Assembly (NCBI GenBank): GCA_963676635.1
Contig: OY781105.1
Location: forward strand, 1,426,001 to 1,490,000
Origin: GCA-002708315 sp963676635
Lineage (GTDB): Bacteria > Bacteroidota > Bacteroidia > Bacteroidales > F082
DNA: 64,000 bases
Reading direction: 5' to 3'
A program made the translations under genes and the position numbers. The notes under the pieces were generated by a model. That model made no database searches and was not told the DNA's origin. It saw nothing but the letters and a program-made list of their open reading frames with translations. The first letter of the stretch is position 1. Every line of letters begins with the position of its first letter. Positions 7,752 through 16,735 of the stretch are shown here, in pieces.

Positions 7752-8834
7752 CTACTTCTTCTTCACAATAACATCCTTCATTTCTCTGTACTTCTTTGGT
7801 TTAAATACCGCTAGAAAAACACGGGCCATAAACAAAGGACCCTTATTCAGGATAGCCATTCTGGTTTTATAAGGGAAACGATCGACAACCCAGGTAGCTG
7901 CCGTCAGCATTCCGGCCATAAACCTTCCCGGAAAGGCAAGAAACAACAGCCAATAACTCTTACCACGATACTCCCTCAAATACCCGGCCATCTCTGCCGT
8001 AAAACCAACAGTAACATCCATTAGTTTTATCTGGTGAGGTGTTAACTCCCACTTATAGACACCCACTTTTTTGCTGTTAATCCTGTTCAAAAGACTTTCG
8101 TGATAGCTATGGATATAACCGGGAGGGTAGGTATTAAGAATAACATCTTTCTTCTTGTAAAAGTCAAAAATATCATACGTAAACCTGATACCAGCAAACT
8201 CACATATCTTTATCATCTCATTCTCATAATTACGTACGAGAGCCTCATATCTTAAAGTACGATACTTTTCAGGAGCAGACCTGCTATCCTTTTCAAATTT
8301 CTTATAAAAATACTTCCACTTCTGAACCACAAGCGTAGGAACAGGCAGTTCAAAATCCACATTCCTTATTGACACAAAGTTATCGCGGTAATCGCGCAAA
8401 ATATGAATAAACCTGGCATCAGGGAATATCTTTTGCAAAAGACGTGTATAAATAGCATAACCCGGATTTTTATCACCCAACAGAAGCACCTCTTCCTTTT
8501 CAAACAGCGAAACATACTGCATATACACCACCTTACATATGGTTGAATAAGTTGTTTCTCCCACATAATCAAGCAAAGCAGCCTTTAGCTTATCTTCATC
8601 AATATTCCATGTATCAAAAAGCCACTGATCAATAAGATCATTATGGAAGTCGAGAATATCCTGCTCTTTCCATAATTTCTTCTTACCATATCTGGGATAG
8701 AGGTTTACAATAAACTGACACTCCGGAGGTATTATCACATTGGGGTGAGCGTCGAATAACGTTCTCAGTAAGGTAGTCCCCGAGCGGGGCCTTCCAACAA
8801 TAAACACAAATGGAATTTCAGCTATATTCTTCAT
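7752..8834 (-). CDS. Sulfotransferase family protein
   Basis: 360 residues. The N-terminal PAPS 5'-phosphosulfate loop is GRPRSGTT (residues 14-21), followed by 'LLRTLFDAHPNVIIPPECQFI'-type sequence (Glu/His rich). The 3'-phosphate site lies in 'HILRDYRDNFVSIRN'. It probably transfers sulfate from PAPS to a glycan or other acceptor in the cytoplasm. Its ATG overlaps by one base the stop of the flippase gene upstream (TAATG), indicating translational coupling and a joint role in surface polysaccharide modification and export. Confidence 0.85.
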   Translation of the reverse strand: MKNIAEIPFVFIVGRPRSGTTLLRTLFDAHPNVIIPPECQFIVNLYPRYGKKKLWKEQDILDFHNDLIDQWLFDTWNIDEDKLKAALLDYVGETTYSTICKVVYMQYVSLFEKEEVLLLGDKNPGYAIYTRLLQKIFPDARFIHILRDYRDNFVSIRNVDFELPVPTLVVQKWKYFYKKFEKDSRSAPEKYRTLRYEALVRNYENEMIKICEFAGIRFTYDIFDFYKKKDVILNTYPPGYIHSYHESLLNRINSKKVGVYKWELTPHQIKLMDVTVGFTAEMAGYLREYRGKSYWLLFLAFPGRFMAGMLTAATWVVDRFPYKTRMAILNKGPLFMARVFLAVFKPKKYREMKDVIVKKK

Positions 8835-10132
8835 TATTTTCTAATTTTGTTCACAATCCGGCCAACGACAGAGAAATCACTCTTTCTGTACCTGAAAATT
8901 TCTAATGGATTTACTTTTACTACTCTGGAATATATCAGCCAATAGCCAATAGTACCGACTGCATAACTTACGTCAGAAGCCCAGGCAGCACCCATAGCAC
9001 CATGTTCCGGAATCCAAAGTATATTTAAGATTATATTTATTATAAGCGCAGGAAGGAAAACCATAAAGCCATACTGTGGCTTTCCCATACCGGCAAGTTG
9101 CCCGCTAAGCACTCTGAATACAACGAGTATTATCACTCCGGGCAGTATCATATTAATAATATTTACTGATGCTGCAAACTCTCTTCCAAATACCAAGGGT
9201 ATAAGTAATGGTGCAAGTATTATTACCAGAAGCGACAGAACAGCAATTATTATAACGCTCTGACGTGCCAGGGTAATAGTTTGGGAGGTCATAAGACTAT
9301 GGTCTTTTTCGTTAGCAGTTCTGCTGAAAAGCACAATACTTATGGCAAAAGGCACCTGCCACAATTGCTCGGTAATATGCACACCCAGCGAATATAAACC
9401 CACCTGCTCCATTGTGGATAATTTCTCCAGAATTAGTATGTCTGTACGGTAATTCAACTGCACAATAAAAAACGTAAACGCGTACATAATCCCCAGGCGC
9501 AACAGGTTTTTCGTTATTTCCCGGTCAATACCTATATTTATATGGAATGTTCTGTACATACTAACAATAGCCATCGTCCCCACAACAATATTAGCAACAG
9601 TCATGCTCACAACAGCACCAAGCAGTCCCATTCGCAGCCACCATACCAGCACCACAGCCAATATCAGGTTAATAAGATTAATGGACCATTGCAAGTGATT
9701 GGCTTTCTGTATCTCATCTTTGCCAAAATAAATACCACCTATGTACACAACACCCAAGCGGAAAGGGATTATGATTACCACCAGGGCAATCAGTGTAATG
9801 GTGTATTTAGGCTCATACAGAAAATAATAGGCAACAATACTTAACAGCACACCTGCTATACTTGTGAATATCAATATGGTTAATACATTGGATACAATTT
9901 TATCGTCGCTGTATTTTTTCTTTCCCAGAAGAAATATAGAAGCACCACGCACACCCATTTGCGTTAAGCTTACTACAATTAGAGGGATAACAAGAAGCGC
10001 ATAGTATATACCGAATCCTTCAGCACCCAGAATGTTTGTTAAAATCACTACAACAAAAACTCCACATATAATGGAGACAATATTACTGTTGAGCACGCCT
10101 ATGGTATCACGAAGAAATCCTCTTTTGGCCAT
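8834..10132 (-). CDS. Oligosaccharide flippase (MOP superfamily)
   Basis: 432 residues from the ATG at 10132 ('MAKRGFLRDTIG'); ATGs at 10147 and 10171 in the same frame are alternatives. About 12-14 hydrophobic helices run the length. 'RGASIFLLGKKK' and 'FSRTANEK' resemble Wzx-type polysaccharide exporters. A GATATTTG box (one mismatch to the -7 consensus) just upstream favours one of the shorter starts. By family, it flips lipid-linked oligosaccharide across the inner membrane. It is coupled to the downstream sulfotransferase. Confidence 0.88.
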   Translation of the reverse strand: MAKRGFLRDTIGVLNSNIVSIICGVFVVVILTNILGAEGFGIYYALLVIPLIVVSLTQMGVRGASIFLLGKKKYSDDKIVSNVLTILIFTSIAGVLLSIVAYYFLYEPKYTITLIALVVIIIPFRLGVVYIGGIYFGKDEIQKANHLQWSINLINLILAVVLVWWLRMGLLGAVVSMTVANIVVGTMAIVSMYRTFHINIGIDREITKNLLRLGIMYAFTFFIVQLNYRTDILILEKLSTMEQVGLYSLGVHITEQLWQVPFAISIVLFSRTANEKDHSLMTSQTITLARQSVIIIAVLSLLVIILAPLLIPLVFGREFAASVNIINMILPGVIILVVFRVLSGQLAGMGKPQYGFMVFLPALIINIILNILWIPEHGAMGAAWASDVSYAVGTIGYWLIYSRVVKVNPLEIFRYRKSDFSVVGRIVNKIRK

Positions 10133-10204
10133 TAGTTTAAAATTCATCACAAATATCGTAATTTTTATCATAATAATAGTATGAAATGACTTAGATTTGT
10201 GCTT

Positions 10205-10747
10205 ATGGAAGATTTATCACAACAGCTTGAAGGTCTTATCCTTAACGAACACTCACGTGCCAACGCAGATTTTATTGCTAATATTATTATCAGCAAGACT
10301 GATTTTATTCCGGCTTTAATAGAAATTGTGTTTGCTGACCATAAGACTATTTCCGGAAGAGCTGCCTGGCCGTTACTACTGGCGCATAAAAAAAACCGCA
10401 GGCTTCTTAATGATTACATTCCTGTGATAATCGACAAGCTACCATCAGTTAGCTCTGTGTCTGTTCAAAGATGCCTTCTCTCAATATTAACAACAGCAAA
10501 TATTCCGGAAGAATATGATGTGGTGTTACTTAACTACACAACACAAGTACTTACTGATACCAATTCATCAGTAGCATCAATTATCTATTCAATAGACATT
10601 TATTACAACATAGCCAAAAAGCAGCCTGAGTTATTGAATGAACTGGCTGTAATGCTCGAATTCCTCCAACCAAACGCAACCCCGGGGATTAGATCTAAAA
10701 TTAGAAAGATTTTGAAGAGACAAGGGGAAATGAATAATGAAAAATGA
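10205..10747 (+). CDS. HEAT-like helical repeat protein
   Basis: 180 residues from the ATG at 10205 (a GTG lies two codons upstream). It is all-helical with repeated LLLA/ALIEIVF-type helix pairs, resembling HEAT/ARM repeats; no catalytic motif is seen, so likely a protein-interaction role. It is cytoplasmic and divergent from the flippase. The last 7-8 codons ('QGEMNNEK') are read from the minisatellite that starts at about 10718, so the native C-terminus has probably been replaced by repeat sequence. Confidence 0.65.
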   Translation: MEDLSQQLEGLILNEHSRANADFIANIIISKTDFIPALIEIVFADHKTISGRAAWPLLLAHKKNRRLLNDYIPVIIDKLPSVSSVSVQRCLLSILTTANIPEEYDVVLLNYTTQVLTDTNSSVASIIYSIDIYYNIAKKQPELLNELAVMLEFLQPNATPGIRSKIRKILKRQGEMNNEK

Positions 10748-10852
10748 AAAGGGACAAGGGACGAGGGACAAGGGGACAAGGGGACAAGGGGACAAGGTGA
10801 GAAAAACGCTCTGCTCACTATTCACTATTCACCATTCACCATTCACCATTAA
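10720..10852. repeat. Minisatellite cluster entering the 3' end of the HEAT-like gene
   Basis: 7-nt AATGAAA-type units (10727-10748), then 7/8-nt GGGACAAG units (10749-10797), then the GAGAAAAACGCTCTGCTCAC linker, then 7-nt TTCACTA/TTCACCA units (10819-10850). Minus orientation, matching the 7367-7515 block. Confidence 0.8.
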
Positions 10853-10862
10853 ACTTTATACT

Positions 10863-10870
10863 TATCTTTG
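10863..10870 (+). promoter_or_regulatory. -7 box for the cvfB-like gene
   Basis: TATCTTTG matches TAnnTTTG 15 bases before the ATG at 10885. It sits immediately after the minisatellite, so the -33 region falls within or next to repeat DNA. Confidence 0.45.
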
Positions 10871-10884
10871 CAAAAATTCTAACA

Positions 10885-11736
10885 ATGAAACAGGGGATAT
10901 TTAATAATCTGATTGCAAGCAGAAGAACTCAACAGGGTTTCTACCTTCTGGATACTGATAATAATGAAGTACTGCTTCCTAATAAATATATCCCTCAAGG
11001 CTTAAAAGAAGGAGATAATATTTCGGTATTTGTTTATAAAGACTCAGAAGACAGGATTATCGCCACTACCCTTACACCGAAGATTTTACTTAATGAGTTT
11101 GCCGTACTTGAAGTTGCTGACATGAATAATACAGGGGCTTTTATGGATTGGGGACTGGAAAAGGATTTGATGGTACCTTACTCAGAGCAATCGCAACGAA
11201 TGAAAACCGGCAGACGTTATCCTGTGTATCTTTATCTTGATAATAAAACTGACAGACTGGTGGCTACGGGTAAAATCGACAGATATCTTGAAAAAGATGA
11301 TATCACCGTTTCTACTAATGAAAAAGTTGAACTGCTTATATGTAATGAAACTGAAATCGGACTTAAAGTTATTATCAATGGAAAGCATCACGGACTGCTA
11401 TATGATAATGAGCTGTTTCAGGCTGTTTCGCCGGGTGAAAGAGTTACCGGGTATGTTAAGAATATTCGTCCGGATAAGAAAATTGATGTTATGCTGCAAA
11501 TGCCAGGCTATGGTAATGTAGAACCTAACGCCCAAAAGATTCTTGACAAAATCAAAGACAACAACGGCTTTTTGAATCTTACCGATAAAAGCGACCCTAT
11601 TGTTATTCTGGCAAAGCTGGAAATGAGTAAGAAAACTTTTAAAAAAGCTGTGGGATTACTGTATAAACAACGTCTGATACGCATTGAAGATGATGGGCTG
11701 TACCTTATTGACAATCAGGAAAGCACAGAAGAGTAA
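10885..11736 (+). CDS. CvfB-like S1 RNA-binding protein
   Basis: 283 residues. Several S1-like beta-barrels follow one another: 'GFYLLDTDNNEVLLPNKYIP' (~1-60), 'EFAVLEVADMNNTGAFMDWG' (~70-130), and a third covering ~145-215 with 'GERVTGYVKNIRPDKKIDV'. The C-terminal ~65 residues form a winged-helix-like segment ('MSKKTFKKAVGLLYKQRLI'). This order is that of CvfB/YitL proteins, which bind RNA. It is cytoplasmic. Its 3' end overlaps the convergent macro-domain gene by 22 bases. Confidence 0.88.
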   Translation: MKQGIFNNLIASRRTQQGFYLLDTDNNEVLLPNKYIPQGLKEGDNISVFVYKDSEDRIIATTLTPKILLNEFAVLEVADMNNTGAFMDWGLEKDLMVPYSEQSQRMKTGRRYPVYLYLDNKTDRLVATGKIDRYLEKDDITVSTNEKVELLICNETEIGLKVIINGKHHGLLYDNELFQAVSPGERVTGYVKNIRPDKKIDVMLQMPGYGNVEPNAQKILDKIKDNNGFLNLTDKSDPIVILAKLEMSKKTFKKAVGLLYKQRLIRIEDDGLYLIDNQESTEE

Positions 11737-12218
11737 ATCTGGTAATTCTCGTCATCAAAGCATACAAAGATTACCCTTTGGGGAGTAGTATTTTCATCCA
11801 TAAATTTCTTCACTTCAGATATGGCTATACGTGCAGCTTCTTCTTTAGGATAACCGTAAATACCTGTGCTTATATTAGGGAATGCTATGGTGCTTACATT
11901 GTTTTGCGCTGCCAGCAACATACTGTTACGATAGCAGTTGGCCAGCAGTTCGGGCTCATTACGATGCCCTCCTCTGTACACAGGCCCTACTGTATGGATA
12001 ATATGTTTGGCAGGAAGTAAAAACCCGGCAGTGATTACTGCTTCCCCGGTAGGGCAGCCACCAATATCACGACAGGCAACAGGCAGTTCAGGACCCGCTG
12101 CCCTGTGTATAGCACCGTCAACTCCTCCTCCACCTGCCAGTCTGCTATTGGCGGCATTTACAATAGCATCAACATCAAGCCTGGTAATATCGTCTTTTAT
12201 TACATCAATTATCGCCAT
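11715..12218 (-). CDS. Macro-domain ADP-ribose hydrolase (YmdB-like)
   Basis: 167 residues from the ATG at 12218; an ATG at 12239 would overlap the upstream gene. The macro-domain signature is complete: 'VDAIVNAANSRLAGGGGVDG', 'AIHRAAGPEL', 'GPVYRGG', 'AFPNISTGIYGYPKEEAA'. The family removes acetyl from O-acetyl-ADP-ribose or ADP-ribose from proteins. The stop of the NfeD gene is only 4 bases upstream, so they are likely co-transcribed. The 3' end overlaps cvfB on the other strand. Confidence 0.92.
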   Translation of the reverse strand: MAIIDVIKDDITRLDVDAIVNAANSRLAGGGGVDGAIHRAAGPELPVACRDIGGCPTGEAVITAGFLLPAKHIIHTVGPVYRGGHRNEPELLANCYRNSMLLAAQNNVSTIAFPNISTGIYGYPKEEAARIAISEVKKFMDENTTPQRVIFVCFDDENYQIYSSVLS

Positions 12219-12222
12219 ATCC

Positions 12223-13566
12223 TTATACTTTATCAACAATAAGCTGTGCGCTTCGATAACCCTTTACAATTACCTCGCTGCCTTGTTCAATTACACCCGA
12301 CCTTGCTGTGGCGTCGTATAGCTCTTCATTAATAATAACCTTTCCGGATGGCCGGAGAATAGTATAGGCTGTTCCTTTTAATCCAACCACACTACTGTAG
12401 CTTACTGACGCTGAAGTGTATCCTTCGCTTTTATCCTGTACCTTGTCAAGAGCAAGATGGAATGACCTTGTGGAGAACAGCTTCTTGCTCAGCAACAGCG
12501 AACCAATGATTGCTACAAAGAATGATATAAGCACCACCAGGAATGCGCTAACAATATTGGTAGTGTCTATTTCAAAGAAACCAGGGCCTACATTGCCCAC
12601 CATGCTAAGCGTTAAGCCTGTAATAATAAGGAATACACCCGATAAGCCAAAGACACCAAAGCCGGGAATGGCAAATATTTCCACGGCAAGCAGTATAAGT
12701 CCGAGCACAAAAATAAGTATCTCCCAGTTGTTGGCAAGCCCTTCGAGATACAAAGGAGCAAAGTATAATAGTGCTGCCAGTACGGCTGCTGCCAGAGGGA
12801 AGCCAATGCCCGGCGACTGCAGTTCGAAATATATACCACCTATAATAATCATTATCAGTATGCCACTTATTACGGGATTTATTAACCAGCCAATTACTTT
12901 ATCAGTAGCGGATATCTCATGTTCAACAAATTCATATTCGTCGATGCCTGCATGAGCCAGAACAGCATCCAGATTATCTACTTCAGCATTACAGTAGCCA
13001 TTCTTAATAGCCTCGGAAACAGTAAAAGTAAGCACCTGTCCTGAATCGCTAATTCCTGCCACATATATTTTAGGATCAACCATAGCCTGTGCTATTTCCG
13101 GATCACGACCCTTTGCTTCTGCCGTAGAGCGCATCATTGAACGCATATACGACTGGTACTTATCAGGCAGCACCTCCCCCTTTTGATCCACAACAGTGGC
13201 AGCACCAATATTGGCACCGGGAGCCATGTATATGCTGTCGCATGCTATTGATATCAATGCGCCGGCAGATGCTGCATTCTTATCTATAAATACATAAACA
13301 GGGATTTTCGAGTTAAGTATCTTAGTCCTGATGGAGTCTGCATCATTCAATGTACCTCCGTAGGTGTTCATATGTATCAATATAAGATCTGCATCCAGAT
13401 GATGAGCGTTCTCAATAGCTCTTTTTGTTGTCCGCCATACAGGAGGAGCAATCATCTCATCAATATTAAAAGTATACACTCTTGTGCTTTGAACATTGAG
13501 GGAATCCGACTCTGAGAATGACAGTAATGATATACTCAGAAATAATATCAACAGTTTTATTTTCAT
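12223..13566 (-). CDS. NfeD family ClpP-class membrane serine protease
   Basis: 447 residues. Signal peptide (1-18), then a ClpP-like protease domain: 'IHMNTYGGTLNDADSI' (oxyanion region) and the nucleophile S100 in 'DKNAASAGALISIA'. About five membrane helices span residues ~230-370, with a C-terminal NfeD OB-fold ('GLKGTAYTILRPSGKVIINE', 'VIVKGYRSAQLIVDKV'). The family cleaves membrane proteins and often partners with flotillin/stomatin proteins, none of which is seen here. The start overlaps the DUF2061 gene by 4 bases. Confidence 0.93.
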   Translation of the reverse strand: MKIKLLILFLSISLLSFSESDSLNVQSTRVYTFNIDEMIAPPVWRTTKRAIENAHHLDADLILIHMNTYGGTLNDADSIRTKILNSKIPVYVFIDKNAASAGALISIACDSIYMAPGANIGAATVVDQKGEVLPDKYQSYMRSMMRSTAEAKGRDPEIAQAMVDPKIYVAGISDSGQVLTFTVSEAIKNGYCNAEVDNLDAVLAHAGIDEYEFVEHEISATDKVIGWLINPVISGILIMIIIGGIYFELQSPGIGFPLAAAVLAALLYFAPLYLEGLANNWEILIFVLGLILLAVEIFAIPGFGVFGLSGVFLIITGLTLSMVGNVGPGFFEIDTTNIVSAFLVVLISFFVAIIGSLLLSKKLFSTRSFHLALDKVQDKSEGYTSASVSYSSVVGLKGTAYTILRPSGKVIINEELYDATARSGVIEQGSEVIVKGYRSAQLIVDKV

Positions 13567-13889
13567 TGGTCTTGATTTAATGCGTTCTCTTTTTGCCTGC
13601 GTTTTAGTTGCCTTTTTAGTGCCTGTCGTTTCCAGTATTTACCCCAAACGATATTTGTCCATAACCGCTCATGAAGATAATAAAGAATCAGCTTGGCAAC
13701 CATCTCTATTGTGGTTATTAGAGTAGCCGTTTCCAGTACTTCTCCGTACGTCTTTTCAGTCATCTGCCTGAAAATAACAAAGCTGATTATAAAAGTAGCC
13801 CCCGAAGCTACTAAACGCCAGCTAATTGCTTTGAATATACTTCTGGTCGGGCTATCTTTTTCTATTCCTTTATTATTTGTCTTACTCAT
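13563..13889 (-). CDS. DUF2061 small membrane protein
   Basis: 108 residues. The conserved 'FKAISWRLVASGATFIISFV' start and 'TLITTIEMVAKLILYYLHER' second helix are the hallmark of DUF2061, followed by a 'LWTNIVWG' ending and a basic tail. Two transmembrane helices. Function is unknown in the family; some members accompany sulfate or APS metabolism genes. ATGA overlap with nfeD suggests a shared transcript. Confidence 0.85.
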   Translation of the reverse strand: MSKTNNKGIEKDSPTRSIFKAISWRLVASGATFIISFVIFRQMTEKTYGEVLETATLITTIEMVAKLILYYLHERLWTNIVWGKYWKRQALKRQLKRRQKENALNQDQ

Positions 13890-13931
13890 AATTTGATCGT
13901 ATTGAAGTTACAATAATACAAAATAACCATT

Positions 13932-14738
13932 TCAGATTTTCACATTATCACCAAAATGATTTCTCACTTCACTATTAAACTCCTCATGCAGAGTACCATT
14001 TGAAGCAATGAGATGCTTCCCGAAGATATAATCATCACTTCCGTTGAAATCGCTGACTTTCCCCCCTGCATTTTTCACCAGCAGTACTCCTGCCGCCACA
14101 TCCCAGGGCTGCAGTCCGTATTCATAAAAGACCTCAAAACGGCCACATGCCACATACGCCAGGTCTGCTGCTGCTGATCCCAATCGGCGCAGACCGCGTG
14201 TTTTCTCCATAAGATCTTTAAAAAGACCCAGATATGGCTCCAGTAGTGAATAATTATAGTATGGAAATCCAGTGGCCAGCAGCGAGGCATCCAGCTTATC
14301 AGTAGCTGATACACTCACTGGCTTGCCGTTAAGAAATGTGGGAGCTCCTTTCCATGTATAAAAACACTCATCAAGGTTCACTTCCATTACCACACCCAAC
14401 ACTACTTCATTTCTTTCCATCAAAGCAATTGATATACTGTATACCGGAAGTCCGTGTATGTAGTTTGTTGTGCCATCAAGCGGATCAATTACCCAGTTAT
14501 ATATATCTGACCTTTCCAGAGAATCATCTTCTTCAGCAATAAACCCGGCTTCAGGCAATATCTTACGCAGCTCATCAACGATACGGCGCTCCGACTCCTT
14601 ATCTACATAAGTAACCAGATTATGTACACCTTTTTCAAGAATATCTGAAGATTTAAGTCTGGCAGACTCTTCCTTAAGGAATTTCGCTATATCTTTTGTC
14701 AGGTCAACTACCTGATTTGTTATCAACTCCGGATTCAT
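13932..14738 (-). CDS. Inositol monophosphatase family protein
   Basis: 268 residues from the ATG at 14738 ('MNPELITNQV'). Metal-binding residues: E69-E70 in 'GFIAEEDDS', D85 and D88 in 'WVIDPLDGTTNYIHG', and Asp in 'QPWDVAAGVLLVKNAGG'. Mg-dependent phosphatase fold; substrates could be inositol-1-phosphate, 3'-phosphoadenosine phosphate or a sugar phosphate. If PAP is the substrate it would serve the sulfotransferase at 7.8 kb, which is inference only. It overlaps the end of lgt by 35 bases. Confidence 0.92.
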   Translation of the reverse strand: MNPELITNQVVDLTKDIAKFLKEESARLKSSDILEKGVHNLVTYVDKESERRIVDELRKILPEAGFIAEEDDSLERSDIYNWVIDPLDGTTNYIHGLPVYSISIALMERNEVVLGVVMEVNLDECFYTWKGAPTFLNGKPVSVSATDKLDASLLATGFPYYNYSLLEPYLGLFKDLMEKTRGLRRLGSAAADLAYVACGRFEVFYEYGLQPWDVAAGVLLVKNAGGKVSDFNGSDDYIFGKHLIASNGTLHEEFNSEVRNHFGDNVKI

Positions 14739-15894
14739 ATATTTTTTTCTTTTTATTATTACTGTAAAAGACAATAATCATCACCAGCCCTGTGATAAAA
14801 ATAAGAGTAGAGATTAGTTCGGCTTGTGTAATCTTCATCCCAAGGAAATCCATAATATTGTTAACTCTGATTTTCTCGATAAAGAACCTTTCGATACCGT
14901 TAAGCATAAGATAGATAGCGAATAACACTCCGGGCACGGATATCCGTTTTCTCATAAACCACAGGAAAGCAAATATTAGCAGTGCCATAGTAGTTTCGTA
15001 TATGGGAGTGGGGAATACAGGCTGAGCAAGCTCAAAGCAATGCGGGCCTGTGCATCCTTCAATATGAACACCACGGTTAAGGATATTATGAGGATAATTG
15101 TACGACCATGTCCAGTCGGGCAAAAACGAAAGCCAGTCGGGCTGAGGAGCAGTATTCACTATCCCCCAGTCGCCATCACCCGATACCTGACAGCCTATAC
15201 GGCCTATGCCATATGATATAATCAGCGACGGCGCAATACTGTCGGCCATATGCCTCCATTTTATACCTACCCTTTCGCCGTATATCCCAACAGCAAAAGC
15301 AGCTACAATAAGGCCTCCATAGAATGTAAGACCGCTGAACGACAGCATCGAGCCAACAGGATCTCTTAGAAACTCATCGAAATTCTCAAGCTGATGGAAT
15401 ATCTTAGCGCCTACAATACCAAATACAACAGCTATAAACACAATAGCCCATACCTGGTCCTGCGCCGGTATTGTTTTCTTCTCCCATTTGGGCTCATCAA
15501 GCTTTTTCTTGTTTTTGGAATAATACTGATAGTATGTCAGGGCTACGGCAGCTATTATTCCGCCCACAAGCGACCCTGTTCCTGAAAAAATGAATGCTTG
15601 CGGATCGGCCAGCAGCTGGTCGTAATACACAAAGATACCTACTACCTTATAGCCTACAGCCAGACTTATCAGAAATGTTACAACAAGCTCCATTACTGAA
15701 GCTGGTTTACCAATCTGTACTTTCTTTACATAGTTACTGATAACACCTTCTTTGGCTTTTCTTCCAAGCTCATGGCGTAACAGCCAGGCGCCCACAAAAA
15801 AAGCAGTAGCGAGAAAGAATCCATAACTTTGTATAGGCAGGTTGATGTTTGTTCCAAAAACATCATTTATAAAATCACTTAATCTGGGATACAT
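14704..15894 (-). CDS. lgt: Prolipoprotein diacylglyceryl transferase
   Basis: 396 residues, longer than the ~260-290 usual in proteobacteria because of an extended first half with an extra helix pair and a charged loop ('YYSKNKKKLDEPKWEKKT'). The Lgt signature lies in 'SYGIGRIGCQVSGDGDWG', and 'FYGGLIVAAF' and 'FPTPIYETTMALLIFAFLWF' are typical. It transfers diacylglycerol from phosphatidylglycerol to the lipobox Cys of prolipoproteins; several lipoproteins in this window (Bax-like, GH13, DUF1573) would be clients. It is coupled to the phosphatase gene downstream. Confidence 0.93.
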   Translation of the reverse strand: MYPRLSDFINDVFGTNINLPIQSYGFFLATAFFVGAWLLRHELGRKAKEGVISNYVKKVQIGKPASVMELVVTFLISLAVGYKVVGIFVYYDQLLADPQAFIFSGTGSLVGGIIAAVALTYYQYYSKNKKKLDEPKWEKKTIPAQDQVWAIVFIAVVFGIVGAKIFHQLENFDEFLRDPVGSMLSFSGLTFYGGLIVAAFAVGIYGERVGIKWRHMADSIAPSLIISYGIGRIGCQVSGDGDWGIVNTAPQPDWLSFLPDWTWSYNYPHNILNRGVHIEGCTGPHCFELAQPVFPTPIYETTMALLIFAFLWFMRKRISVPGVLFAIYLMLNGIERFFIEKIRVNNIMDFLGMKITQAELISTLIFITGLVMIIVFYSNNKKKKIYESGVDNKSGS

Positions 15895-16135
15895 ATTAAA
15901 TTTTTTGAAGGTTAAAATTATAGAAAATTGGGGAAGTAGAAGGTAGTTGAGGGGGATTATTTTTTAGATTGTGGTATGGGGTGGCTGAACGACTGAACGA
16001 ATGGGCGAAAATGCAAAAAAGCGACTTGACTTAAGGATAAAGAGACGAGGAGAAATCCCAACTTTGATCAATAATCATTAAACACAAAACCTATATCAAT
16101 CTATTGATTATTATTAAGTATATTTGAAACCGTTT
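15895..16135. repeat. Intergenic region with a GGCGAAAATGC repeat
   Basis: About 15985-16035 reads as reiterated 8-9-mers ('GAACGACTGAACGAATGGGC', 'GAAAATGCAAAAAAGCGACT'), related to 7707-7745 and 21178-21205. The rest is AT-rich with no evident gene or clear promoter. Confidence 0.5.
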
Positions 16136-16606
16136 ATGTTTAATCATAATGTTAGTGAAATGTATATCAAAACACAGCGATTACCAGTACATTTTATAAT
16201 GCTTGGGGTTGTGCTGCTGCTAACCGGTATATGGCGGTGCACAGTAAGCGACTGGAGGGGTTTGATTTGGCTGAGTATATCAGTTATAATACTTCTCACA
16301 TCAGAAGGTATTGTTATAAACAGTAAATCAAAAACTATAAAAAAGTACATATCCATACTGTTTATAAAGATAGTACTTAAAGAGGAAATTGGCCCTGTTG
16401 ATAAAATCAGGCTTTGTAAGTCTAATAGTAAACAGAATATATCAATGGCATCAATAACCCGGTCTTACAACACATTCAATTATAAAGTTGTTGCCCTTTG
16501 CGGTGATAATGAAGTTGAAATAATGGAGGGTAAAGAAAAGATTGCACGAAAAACAGCAGAATTTGTTTCATTGCAATTGGACATAAAGATGACTGAATAT
16601 GAATGA
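16136..16606 (+). CDS. Small two-helix membrane protein, unrecognised
   Basis: 156 residues from the ATG at 16136; TTG at 16124 and ATG at 16160 are alternatives. Two hydrophobic helices ('HFIMLGVVLLLTGIW' and 'GLIWLSISVIILLTSEGIV') precede a soluble beta-rich tail ('NYKVVALCGDNEVEIMEGKE'), resembling small bacterial PH-like membrane proteins. I do not recognise the family. It has no operon partner and lies next to the RhuM gene and repeats, an accessory-looking interval. Confidence 0.55.
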   Translation: MFNHNVSEMYIKTQRLPVHFIMLGVVLLLTGIWRCTVSDWRGLIWLSISVIILLTSEGIVINSKSKTIKKYISILFIKIVLKEEIGPVDKIRLCKSNSKQNISMASITRSYNTFNYKVVALCGDNEVEIMEGKEKIARKTAEFVSLQLDIKMTEYE

Positions 16607-16735
16607 AAATATTTTTTATAATCGGGTTAAAATCATATTCTATTTTCTCATCCCCTACTCGTGCTTTGCATAAAAGTAGCAAAATACAAACCATCAGGAT
16701 TTCGGAATTTATATTTACGACTCACTGTTTGTGAT

